From Alphaproteobacteria bacterium (GTDB lineage Bacteria; Pseudomonadota; Alphaproteobacteria; RF32; CAG-977), in NCBI GenBank assembly GCA_017476085.1, contig JAFVEJ010000219.1:1-5778 (forward strand): a DNA stretch of 5,778 nucleotides, written 5' to 3'. Under the pieces are notes generated by a model that ran no database searches, had not been told where the DNA came from, and saw nothing but the letters and a program-made list of their open reading frames with translations. A program made the translations under genes and the position numbers. Numbering within the stretch: position 1 is the stretch's first letter; every line of letters begins with the position of its first letter. Below are positions 1 through 5,778 of this stretch, one piece after another.

Positions 1-1025
1 CCGCGGAACATGGATTGGGAATGAGCGATTTGTTCGAAGCTCTTTTCCCGTATATAAAAGAGGAAAAGCCGGAAAACGATACGGATACCGTTCCGGAGAA
101 AAAAAGACGCGTCCGCAAAAAAGAAGAGGCGATTGATATAACCGATGAAAAAGAAGAACAGGAAGATTTAACGGATCGCGTTATTGATTTGGCCGTTGTC
201 GGTCGTCCGAATGTGGGAAAATCAACGTTGGTTAATCGGTTGTTGGGCGAAGACCGTATGTTGACAGGGCCGATGGCCGGATTGACGCGTGACGCCATTT
301 CGATTAATTGGACCTGTAAAGGGCGCCAAATGCGTTTGACGGATACAGCCGGCTTGCGGCGTCATTCCAGGATAGAGGACGATTTGGAAAAATTATCCGC
401 AGCCGATACAAAAAGAGCAGCTTTTTTGGCTCAAGTCGTTGTGTTGGTTTTGGACGCGGACGCTATTCTGGACAAGCAGGATTTAACGATCGCCCGTCAG
501 GTGCTGGATGAAGGACGGGCTTTGATTATAGCCGTCAATAAATGGGATGTCGTCAAAGATAAAAAACAGGCAATGCAGACGCTGAATGAACGCATTTCAA
601 CATCTTTAACGCAGGTGAAAGGGTTGAAGACCGTAGCGGTTTCAGCCAGAACGGGGGAAGGCTTAGATAAGCTGATGCATACCGTTTTAGATGTTTATGC
701 CGTTTGGAACAGCCGCATTTCAACGGGGCGGCTGAATCGCTGGCTGACAAAAATGACGGAACAGACTCCGCCGCCGTTGTCCGCGACAAAGCGTCCTATT
801 CCGTTGAAATATATAACGCAGGCCAAAACCCGCCCGCCGACGTTTGCTTTGTTTTCCAGTAATCCCGAAAAGTTGCCGGAATCATACTTGCGTTATTTGA
901 TCAGAGGATTGGCTCAGGATTTAAAAATAGAAGGCGTTCCGATTCGGATTTTAATGCGCAAAGCTAAAAATCCGTATGAAAACAAAGGGCGTTCGTCCAA
1001 AAAGAACAATAAAAAACGGGAATAA
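1..1025 (+). CDS. der: Ribosome-assembly GTPase Der (EngA), 3' part; 5' end outside window
   Basis: Der is an essential tandem-G-domain GTPase that binds the 50S subunit and helps it mature in the cytoplasm. The reading frame is open from base 3, with 340 complete codons before TAA at 1023-1025. The first visible residues, AEHGLG, match the end of the G5 motif of the first G domain, so most of that domain lies upstream of the window. Next comes a linker rich in Asp, Glu, Lys and Arg (about 60-180). The second G domain follows, with P-loop GRPNVGKST (201-227), TRD switch I, DTAG (342-353), NKWD (537-548) and SAR (642-650), all intact. The C-terminal KH-like domain (about 700-975) shows the family patterns ISTGRLNRWL, RPPTFALF, SYLRYL and GVPIRILMRKAKNPY. 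The tail is short and basic. The TTG at 15 and ATG at 21 are internal codons, not starts. The gene converges with the minus-strand cluster and ends inside a terminator hairpin. Identification is secure. Confidence 0.97.
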   Translation, partial: AEHGLGMSDLFEALFPYIKEEKPENDTDTVPEKKRRVRKKEEAIDITDEKEEQEDLTDRVIDLAVVGRPNVGKSTLVNRLLGEDRMLTGPMAGLTRDAISINWTCKGRQMRLTDTAGLRRHSRIEDDLEKLSAADTKRAAFLAQVVVLVLDADAILDKQDLTIARQVLDEGRALIIAVNKWDVVKDKKQAMQTLNERISTSLTQVKGLKTVAVSARTGEGLDKLMHTVLDVYAVWNSRISTGRLNRWLTKMTEQTPPPLSATKRPIPLKYITQAKTRPPTFALFSSNPEKLPESYLRYLIRGLAQDLKIEGVPIRILMRKAKNPYENKGRSSKKNNKKRE

Positions 1026-1036
1026 TCCCGTTTTTT
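1011..1036. terminator. Bidirectional Rho-independent terminator between convergent genes
   Basis: This is a perfect 11-bp inverted repeat. The left arm AAAAAACGGGA (1011-1021) pairs with TCCCGTTTTTT (1026-1036) around the 4-nt loop ATAA. Read on the plus strand, it has a CGGGA/TCCCG core followed by six T and terminates der. Read on the minus strand, the run of six A becomes the U tract, so the same element can terminate the hydrolase gene, whose stop codon is at 1041-1043. The der stop codon TAA (1023-1025) lies within the loop. The structure is seen directly; the function is inferred. Confidence 0.85.
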
Positions 1037-1040
1037 ATAT

Positions 1041-1877
1041 TTATTTGTTTTGGCTGTTTTTTTCTAAAAAGTGCAGTAAAGTATTTTTAGCATTTTCGTT
1101 ATTTAAAGCGCGGATATGCCCGCCGCTTTCCACAATCTCCAGTTCTTTCGGAGGGATGGCTTCGGCATAGAGGTCTCGCGTATGATGCGGCGGAACAATG
1201 ATATCGTCTTCGGTTGTCAGGAAAAGTTTGGGAACGGTGATCTTTGCCGCATTCCCTTCGGCATCGTTTTCCGGAACCAAGAGGGACAAAGGATATTGAA
1301 ACGGCCATAACAACCATAATTGACCGACTTTTTCACGAGCAATGCGGCGCGTTTTGGAAAAAGCGCTATCACTAATAACGCCGGCCAGTTTATTTTGATT
1401 GTTGTATTTGCCGACGGCGGAAATCGTCAGACTGGCACCGATGCTTTGACCGAAAACAAACAAAGGTTTATCCGGATATTTTTCAATCAGATAATCCATT
1501 GCGGCCTGTATATCGGTTTCCGCTCCGGACAGGCTGACACTGCCTTCCGATTTGCCAAATCCTCTGTAATCCAAGGCGATCAAATCATATCCATGCAAGA
1601 TCAGCCAAATAACGCTGAACGTATGCGAGGAGATGTTTTCGGCATTGCCATGCAAATATAAAATATTGGCAGCCGAGGGGCAGGGGAGTTCTCCGGAACA
1701 ATAAGCCGGAATGTGCCAGGCGTGCAGATTGATTCCGTCGTCGGTTCCGATTTTTAAATCCTCATACGGCAGTCCAAGGCGCGCAGGGGTAAAAAGATGT
1801 TCTTTTTCCGGATGAAAAAGCAATCCGGAGCATCCGGACAGCAAAATAAAAATGAAAAAGAAGAGAAAGGACTTCAT
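1041..1877 (-). CDS. Lipidated alpha/beta hydrolase (BEM46/ABHD13-like, COG1073 type)
   Basis: A 278-residue protein with a complete serine-hydrolase signature; its substrate is unknown. The N-terminus is a short lipoprotein signal peptide: Lys2, a Phe/Ile/Leu-rich core, then lipobox LSGC with Cys16 as the predicted lipidated residue. Ser at position +2 would favour outer-membrane sorting under the E. coli Lol rule. The hydrolase domain spans about 40-275. It has oxyanion-loop motif LHGNAEN (75-81), the DYRGFGKSEG strand (103-112), nucleophile elbow GQSIG (143-147, Ser145), probable acid Asp225 in TTEDDIIVPP, and His254 in SGGH. HGNAEN followed by GFGKSEG is typical of the BEM46-like esterase/peptidase-like group. 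The start ATG at 1875-1877 overlaps the TGA of the upstream OmpA-like gene (ATGA). I see no Shine-Dalgarno sequence before it, so translational coupling is likely. Family assignment is firm; the biochemical role (esterase, thioesterase or peptidase) is open. Confidence 0.9.
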   Translation of the reverse strand: MKSFLFFFIFILLSGCSGLLFHPEKEHLFTPARLGLPYEDLKIGTDDGINLHAWHIPAYCSGELPCPSAANILYLHGNAENISSHTFSVIWLILHGYDLIALDYRGFGKSEGSVSLSGAETDIQAAMDYLIEKYPDKPLFVFGQSIGASLTISAVGKYNNQNKLAGVISDSAFSKTRRIAREKVGQLWLLWPFQYPLSLLVPENDAEGNAAKITVPKLFLTTEDDIIVPPHHTRDLYAEAIPPKELEIVESGGHIRALNNENAKNTLLHFLEKNSQNK

Positions 1878-2419
1878 TGGATAAAGGTCGGTGTCAAAAT
1901 AATATCGACATGATTGTTTTTCAGTCGTTCTTCTTCTGTCGAAGCGGTTGTTTGTGCGGAACTTCCTTCAATCCAAAAGCGGACGTCGGCAATTTTAGCG
2001 GCTTTTTTCAGGACTGTTGCGACAGCTTGGGCTTGTTTTTCGGAAAGTTGGCGATCAAGAGCCGGATTCCCGCTGTCGGTGTAGCCGATAATGCTGATGC
2101 GCGTTTTATGATAACGCGAAAAAATAGGCGCTATTTTTTGCAAAGCGTTGTTTGAAAAAGAAGTTAACAGAGCTTCTTTTTCAAAAAGACTTTTTCCCGG
2201 TAAAATAACGGCAAGGATATTGTTGGAACGGATTACCTGAAACGATGTTCCGGCTAAAGCTTGTTTCAGTTCGTTTTCCTGTTCCGTCATATAAGACGCG
2301 GTCGTTGTTGTCGGATGTTTTTCGGAAACAATTTGATCGGCGGTGTCATCGTTTTTGGAAACACCGGAAACGCAGGCCGATAAAACAGCCGATAATATCA
2401 GCATTGCAAAGCGTTTCAT
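1874..2419 (-). CDS. Divergent OmpA-domain lipoprotein
   Basis: Predicted 181-residue envelope lipoprotein. I chose the ATG at 2417-2419 because MKRFAMLILSAVLSAC is a compact lipoprotein signal peptide (lipobox LSAC, Cys16), and AGAGGGAG lies 7 nt upstream. Earlier in-frame ATGs at 2452 and 2449 would put about 11 charged residues before the signal and have no ribosome binding site. Residues about 20-55 form a polar, Thr-rich tether. Residues about 60-178 resemble an OmpA C-terminal peptidoglycan-binding domain: a GKSLFEKEA strand region, the IGYTDSGNPALDRQLSEKQA core (111-130) and a final RLKNNHVDIILTP strand. Asp115 matches the diaminopimelate-contacting Asp of OmpA (E. coli D241), but the paired Arg (R256) is Gln129. 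The usual NRRVE pattern is NNHVD. It may therefore bind peptidoglycan weakly or differently. Its stop overlaps the hydrolase start by 4 nt. The OmpA-like call is good; peptidoglycan binding is uncertain. Confidence 0.82.
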   Translation of the reverse strand: MKRFAMLILSAVLSACVSGVSKNDDTADQIVSEKHPTTTTASYMTEQENELKQALAGTSFQVIRSNNILAVILPGKSLFEKEALLTSFSNNALQKIAPIFSRYHKTRISIIGYTDSGNPALDRQLSEKQAQAVATVLKKAAKIADVRFWIEGSSAQTTASTEEERLKNNHVDIILTPTFIQ

Positions 2420-2497
2420 AATTTTTCTCCCTCTGTCTTCTCTTTTCATCATACCCGATTACGGCAGAAAGCGGGATAAAAAAATGTTCCGTATCGG
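2420..2497 (-). other. 78-bp intergenic gap between sppA and the OmpA-like gene
   Basis: This is the longest non-coding stretch in the window. It holds the ribosome binding site of the downstream gene and a run of seven T (minus strand) shortly after the sppA stop. The only stem before that run is three base pairs (CCG ATA CGG), too weak to call a terminator. A TATGAT hexamer (minus strand, 2448-2453) resembles a -10 box but has no convincing -35 at 16-18 nt. Whether the two lipoprotein genes are read through from sppA or have their own promoter cannot be settled from the sequence. Confidence 0.5.
2427..2434 (-). promoter_or_regulatory. Ribosome binding site deciding the OmpA-like lipoprotein start
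   Basis: On the minus strand AGAGGGAG is followed by the 7-nt spacer AAAAATT and then ATG (2417-2419). It supports the internal start whose product begins directly with a lipoprotein signal peptide, over the longer in-frame ATGs at 2449 and 2452. Confidence 0.7.
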
Positions 2498-4333
2498 TTA
2501 AAATGCGTTTAACCCATTGTAAAACAAACGGAAATCTCCTTCCAAAAGACGAATCATCCAAGCTTTGACGGAAGGAACAAAGCCGCGATTCAAAATGCTT
2601 TTTTTCAAATAGACGGCCGTATCCGAATTTAACAGACCGATCAGCATTTGCAGTCTGGTCGGGCGGATCGGAAATTCAACGACGTTAAAGGGCGACGGCA
2701 ATTCAGCCATTTCTGCCGCCGCCGTAAAAGAAGCGAACAATCCGCCGGTTTGATCAATCAATCCGTTTTCCACAGCCTGCGTTCCCGTGAAGACTCTTCC
2801 GCGGGCAACGGAATTGGTTTTGTTTGCCGAAAATCCGCGTCGGGCAGCGACTTTTGCCGTGAAATCCTGATAGATTTTGTTAAGAGCTTCATTAAAAAAC
2901 AAGCTCTGTTCTGCGGTAAAGTCTTGTGTCATGGAAAATATGCCGGCGTTTTTTCCCATTTTTAACGAACTGACAGTAATGTCCAACTTATCCAGCAAAT
3001 CCTTAAAAACCAATTTGCCGCCGAAGACGCCGATAGAACCGGTCAATGTGGCTTCGTCGGCCAACACCTTGTCGCATCCCAGAGAAATAAAGTATCCGCC
3101 GGAAGCCGCGGTTGATCCCATACTGCATACAATGGGTTTTTGGGAAACGGATTTTACATATTCTATTTCGCGGCGAATCGAATCGGAAGGCGTATATCCG
3201 CCGCCCGGTGAATCCAAGCGGATGACTATAGCTTTAACATCTTCGTCATCGGCGGCATCGCGCAGCATAGAGCTGAAGGAGGAATATCCTAAAATGGAAC
3301 GATAAGAATCACCGCCAAAAACGGATTCTCCGAATTGAATGATGCCAACCGCCGGAATATAGGCAATGACGGGAGTTTTGGGCTTTATTTCGGAAACGGT
3401 AGCCGCGGTGTATTCAAACAGATCAACTAAATCCAGGCGGCCTTCTTTAGATTGTTTTTTGAGCTCCGCTTCTAAAACGTCCGGATATTCTATTTTATCG
3501 ACCAGTTTCATTTCCAAAGCCTGATTCGCAAAATAAGGACCGTTTTTCAGAATGTTTTTCATTTGTTTCGGGTCTATGCCGCGATCTTTACCGATTTCCG
3601 CAGCCATAACGTCTAAAAAGCTGTCAAGAATCTGTACTAAATTTTTACGTTCCGGCGCCGACATTTCTTCCGCGCTTAAAGAACTGGCGCCGGATTTGTA
3701 CTCATAACGAGCTTCAAAAGATGGCTTTATTCCTAATTTCAACAGAGCTTTTTTAAAATAGGGCGTTTCGACGGCTATTCCCGACAATCCCAGTTCTCCG
3801 CTGGGCTGAAGTCTTATCTCTTCAAAAGCCGACGCTAAATAATATAAGGCCATACCCCGTCCCAGCTCACCGAACGTCGGGGCATAAAAAATTGTTTTTT
3901 TTCCGGCGTTTCGAAAAACTTTGACAGCTTCGCGGATTTCCTGAACATGCGTTAATCCGATGTTGGTATTGGTCATATAGGCAACCAGTGTCGTTATATT
4001 GGGATCGTCCGCCGCACGGTGCAGCCCCATAACAATATCAGCTATAGTCGGCTGATCGCCGAAAGTAACGGAGCCGATTAAATCGGTCGGTCTGGCTTCG
4101 TATAATTCATGCGTTAAATTCATGCGCAAAATTGTTCCCGGTTCGAAAACGATGGGAGCATTTTTTTTAGCAAGAGAATAGACTTTAATCGAGACCGCGG
4201 CAGTGAAAATGATTCCGATCAGGCAAAAAAAGAAGCTTAAAATTCTAAGTCCTTTGCGCAGAAAACTCTTCTTCTGAGGGACAGAATGCCAAACTTGTTC
4301 GGAAGTTGGTAACGTTTCTGGAAATAAAGACAT
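2498..4333 (-). CDS. sppA: Signal peptide peptidase SppA, long (67K) form, protease IV, family S49
   Basis: A 611-residue inner-membrane serine protease that degrades signal peptides left after secretion. The short cytoplasmic N-terminus is followed by one membrane anchor (about 29-50, ILSFFFCLIGIIFTAAVSIK). Two tandem S49 domains then face the periplasm. The N-terminal domain (about 65-285) carries the general-base Lys213 in ARYEYKSGASSL. The C-terminal domain (about 320-540) carries RLDSPGGG (372-379), the nucleophile Ser411 in GSTAASGGYF, and TLTGSIGVFGG (429-439). The Lys-Ser spacing of 198 residues is close to the 200 in E. coli SppA (K209, S409), and the length fits the two-domain form, not the short single-domain SppA. 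The start ATG at 4331-4333 follows a strong AAGGAGG. The frame stays open to 4444 inside aroC, but that extension ([11 protein letters not shown] and similar) reads as out-of-frame aroC and lacks a ribosome site. It begins 17 nt after the aroC stop, so cotranscription is likely. Confidence 0.95.
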   Translation of the reverse strand: MSLFPETLPTSEQVWHSVPQKKSFLRKGLRILSFFFCLIGIIFTAAVSIKVYSLAKKNAPIVFEPGTILRMNLTHELYEARPTDLIGSVTFGDQPTIADIVMGLHRAADDPNITTLVAYMTNTNIGLTHVQEIREAVKVFRNAGKKTIFYAPTFGELGRGMALYYLASAFEEIRLQPSGELGLSGIAVETPYFKKALLKLGIKPSFEARYEYKSGASSLSAEEMSAPERKNLVQILDSFLDVMAAEIGKDRGIDPKQMKNILKNGPYFANQALEMKLVDKIEYPDVLEAELKKQSKEGRLDLVDLFEYTAATVSEIKPKTPVIAYIPAVGIIQFGESVFGGDSYRSILGYSSFSSMLRDAADDEDVKAIVIRLDSPGGGYTPSDSIRREIEYVKSVSQKPIVCSMGSTAASGGYFISLGCDKVLADEATLTGSIGVFGGKLVFKDLLDKLDITVSSLKMGKNAGIFSMTQDFTAEQSLFFNEALNKIYQDFTAKVAARRGFSANKTNSVARGRVFTGTQAVENGLIDQTGGLFASFTAAAEMAELPSPFNVVEFPIRPTRLQMLIGLLNSDTAVYLKKSILNRGFVPSVKAWMIRLLEGDFRLFYNGLNAF

Positions 4334-4339
4334 TCGGAG

Positions 4340-4346
4340 CCTCCTT
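4340..4346 (-). promoter_or_regulatory. Strong Shine-Dalgarno sequence of sppA
   Basis: AAGGAGG on the minus strand lies 6 nt upstream of the ATG at 4331-4333, inside the 17-nt gap after the aroC stop. It is near-consensus and fixes the sppA start against the longer open frame that runs into aroC. Confidence 0.85.
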
Positions 4347-4350
4347 AATT

Positions 4351-5436
4351 TCAGCCGTATTGAGCGCGCCAACGCAACAAATGATCCGCCAGAACGCAGG
4401 CAGTCATTGCTTCGGCAACCGGAACGGCACGAATGCCGACGCAAGGATCATGTCTGCCGGTTGTATGGATTGTAACTTCTTTTTTGTCCGTCGTTACGGT
4501 TTGCAGTTCAGACGCAACGGATGGCGTCGGTTTAACGGCGATGCGGGCGATGATTGGTTGTCCGGTGGATAATCCGCCCAATATGCCGCCGGCATGATTA
4601 CTTTTAAAGCCGATGCCGTTCGGAGCTTTCGGGTCAGCAAACAATTCGTCCGCATTTTGAGTGCCGGTTTTTGAAGCAACCGCAAAGCCGTCTCCGATTT
4701 CAACGCCTTTGACGGCGTTAATGCTCATCAGAGCTTTCGCCAGATCGGCATCCAGTCGGTCATATACGGGCTCTCCTAATCCCGCAGGAAAGCCTGACGC
4801 GCGAATTTCAATGACGGCTCCGATTGAATCGTTGTTTTCCCGCGCTTGCCGGATAACGTTTTCAAAGCGGGACAGGGCATTCGGATCGGGACAGAACAAA
4901 GCGTTTTGATTGATTGCGGCATTGTCCCAGATTTCCGCTTTTTCATTGCCGACTTGAATTAAACCGGCTGTGATGTCAAACGGCGTTTTTATAAAATGGT
5001 TTAAAACTTTGAGGGCCAAAGCTCCGGCCGCCACACGCATTGCCGTTTCACGGGCGGATGCTCTTCCGCCGCCGCGGTAATCGCGATTGCCATATTTTAA
5101 AAAGTAGGGCAGGTCGGCATGTCCGGGACGGAATTTATCGGCGATCTGTTCATAGTCGGCAGAGTGGTGATTTTCGTTTACAATCAACAATCCGATCGGT
5201 GTTCCCGTCGTTTTGCCGTTAAAGACTCCTGACAGGATTTGAACCGTATCGGACTCTTTTCTTTGTGTTGTGAAAGAAGATTGCCCCGGTCGCCTTCGGT
5301 CAAGAGCGATTTGTATTTCTGAAACATCCAGAGGAATTTGTGACGGAACGCCTTCAACGATGCAACCGATCGCAGATCCGTGACTTTCGCCGAAAGTGGT
5401 TACTCTGAAAATGTTGCCGAAGCCGTTTCCCGTCAT
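4351..5436 (-). CDS. aroC: Chorismate synthase
   Basis: A complete 361-residue cytoplasmic enzyme that converts 5-enolpyruvylshikimate-3-phosphate to chorismate using reduced FMN. This is the last shared step toward Phe, Tyr, Trp, folate and ubiquinone. Family signatures are present in order: [17 protein letters not shown] (15-31, with the active-site His19), LDRRRPGQS (45-53), [17 protein letters not shown] (56-72), [20 protein letters not shown] (103-122), [17 protein letters not shown] (123-139), NHAGGILGG (280-288) and GRHDPC (327-332). The length is normal for bacterial AroC and no key motif is broken. The start ATG (5434-5436) lies 3 nt after the fabI stop. Its likely ribosome site is only a weak AGAG overlapping the end of fabI, so translation may depend partly on ribosomes finishing fabI. 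The stop TGA at 4351-4353 is followed closely by sppA. Confidence 0.98.
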   Translation of the reverse strand: MTGNGFGNIFRVTTFGESHGSAIGCIVEGVPSQIPLDVSEIQIALDRRRPGQSSFTTQRKESDTVQILSGVFNGKTTGTPIGLLIVNENHHSADYEQIADKFRPGHADLPYFLKYGNRDYRGGGRASARETAMRVAAGALALKVLNHFIKTPFDITAGLIQVGNEKAEIWDNAAINQNALFCPDPNALSRFENVIRQARENNDSIGAVIEIRASGFPAGLGEPVYDRLDADLAKALMSINAVKGVEIGDGFAVASKTGTQNADELFADPKAPNGIGFKSNHAGGILGGLSTGQPIIARIAVKPTPSVASELQTVTTDKKEVTIHTTGRHDPCVGIRAVPVAEAMTACVLADHLLRWRAQYG

Positions 5437-5439
5437 GTT

Positions 5440-5778
5440 TTACTCTGCGCTTTTTTTCGGCAGGGAAGCCAATAATTCGGCAGCTTCGTGGGCATAATCG
5501 GGGTTGATCATACCGATCGTATTGTATCCGGCGTCAACATGCAGAATTTCACCGGTAACGCCGCTGGCCAGATCGCTGAGCAGATAGACGGTCGTTTTGC
5601 CGACTTCGTCCTGCGTAACATTGCGGTGCAGCGGCGCACAGTATTCGTTCCATCCCATAATAATGCGGAAATCCCCGACGCCGGAAGCCGCCAAAGTCTT
5701 GATCGGGCCGGCGGAAACGGCATTGACGCGGATTCCCTGAGTTCCCAAATCTCTGGCCCGATAGCGTACGGAAGCTTC
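5440..5778 (-). CDS. fabI: Enoyl-[acyl-carrier-protein] reductase (NADH/NADPH) FabI, C-terminal part
   Basis: FabI reduces enoyl-ACP in the final step of each fatty acid elongation cycle in the cytoplasm. The frame is open to the right edge of the window, so only the last 113 residues are visible. They start with [12 protein letters not shown], the helix just after the catalytic Lys of short-chain dehydrogenase-type enzymes. The YxxxxxxK active-site pair and the NAD(P)-binding Rossmann N-terminus therefore lie outside. Visible motifs are [18 protein letters not shown] (nicotinamide and substrate-binding loop), [38 protein letters not shown] and GYNTIGM, which distinguish FabI from generic ketoreductases. 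The C-terminus continues about 20 residues past GYNTIGM as a polar tail ending KKSAE. A TTG at 5746-5748 is an internal Leu codon, not a start. The stop TAA (5440-5442) is 3 nt before aroC. FabI is the target of triclosan-type inhibitors in other bacteria. Confidence 0.95.
   Translation of the reverse strand, partial: EASVRYRARDLGTQGIRVNAVSAGPIKTLAASGVGDFRIIMGWNEYCAPLHRNVTQDEVGKTTVYLLSDLASGVTGEILHVDAGYNTIGMINPDYAHEAAELLASLPKKSAE

Noticed and set aside
976..1170. 64-codon plus-strand frame running across the der terminator
   Set aside because: It starts inside der in another frame, crosses the terminator hairpin and ends antisense to the hydrolase gene. It looks like a chance frame.
1320..1661. 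113-codon open frame on the plus strand, antisense to the hydrolase gene
   Set aside because: It is the complement of conserved hydrolase motifs (GQSIG, GFGKSEG); no ribosome site or family resemblance was seen.
2420..2452. Earlier ATG starts (2452, 2449) for the OmpA-like lipoprotein
   Set aside because: They would place a charged stretch before the lipoprotein signal and have no ribosome binding site; the ATG at 2417-2419 has both a good signal and a good site.
2448..2453. TATGAT as a -10 promoter element for the lipoprotein genes (minus strand)
   Set aside because: No recognisable -35 hexamer lies 16-18 nt upstream and there is no extended -10 TG. A single near-consensus hexamer is expected by chance.
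2480..2497. Rho-independent terminator after sppA (run of seven T on the minus strand)
   Set aside because: The only hairpin before the T run has a 3-bp stem (CCG/CGG) with a 3-nt loop, too weak to support a call.
2877..3305. 142-codon open frame on the plus strand, antisense to sppA
   Set aside because: It lies wholly within the SppA catalytic region, which is clearly coding on the other strand, and its translation has no recognisable domain.
4334..4346. GGAGGCTCC near-palindrome over the sppA ribosome site as a regulatory hairpin
   Set aside because: The arms are only 3-4 bp with a minimal loop; it arises from the Shine-Dalgarno sequence beside CTCC and is not a credible stable structure.
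4334..4444. N-terminal extension of SppA by 37 codons into aroC
   Set aside because: The extension is aroC sequence read in another frame and is Arg/Ser-rich. The ATG at 4331-4333 has a strong AAGGAGG at the right distance and gives the normal SppA N-terminus before the membrane anchor.

Overview
The window looks like ordinary chromosomal DNA of an alphaproteobacterium of moderate GC (mid-40s percent by eye). The evidence is protein-level resemblance. The FabI tail has the [12 protein letters not shown] and HVDAGY..IGM pattern I associate with alphaproteobacterial FabI. Der has a long charged linker between its two G domains. The cell is Gram-negative, since two lipoproteins and an OmpA-type domain are present. 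I cannot name a genus.

Layout. Bases 1-1025 (+) hold the 3' part of der (engA), a ribosome-assembly GTPase whose first G domain lies mostly upstream of the window. It ends in a perfect 11-bp inverted repeat (1011-1036) with A and T runs on its two sides, which should terminate transcription from both directions. Everything else reads leftward (-) and converges on der. In order of transcription these are: the 3' end of fabI (5440-5778, enoyl-ACP reductase); aroC (4351-5436, chorismate synthase); sppA (2498-4333, long-form signal peptide peptidase); a divergent OmpA-domain lipoprotein (1874-2419); and a lipidated alpha/beta hydrolase (1041-1877). No stretch over 300 bases lacks a gene. The largest gap is 78 bp (2420-2497).

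The minus-strand genes are packed like an operon. There are 3 nt between fabI and aroC, 17 nt between aroC and sppA (filled by a strong Shine-Dalgarno sequence), 78 nt between sppA and the OmpA-like gene, and a 4-nt ATGA overlap between the two lipoprotein genes. The first two genes make cytoplasmic metabolic enzymes (fatty acid elongation and the last common step to aromatic compounds). The last three make envelope proteins: an inner-membrane peptidase that degrades spent signal peptides, and two proteins that carry lipoprotein signal peptides.

I found no mobile element, tRNA, rRNA, CRISPR array or evident novel system. The points most worth a second look are the coupled lipoprotein pair, the loss of the peptidoglycan-contacting arginine in the OmpA-like domain, and the terminator built over the der stop codon.
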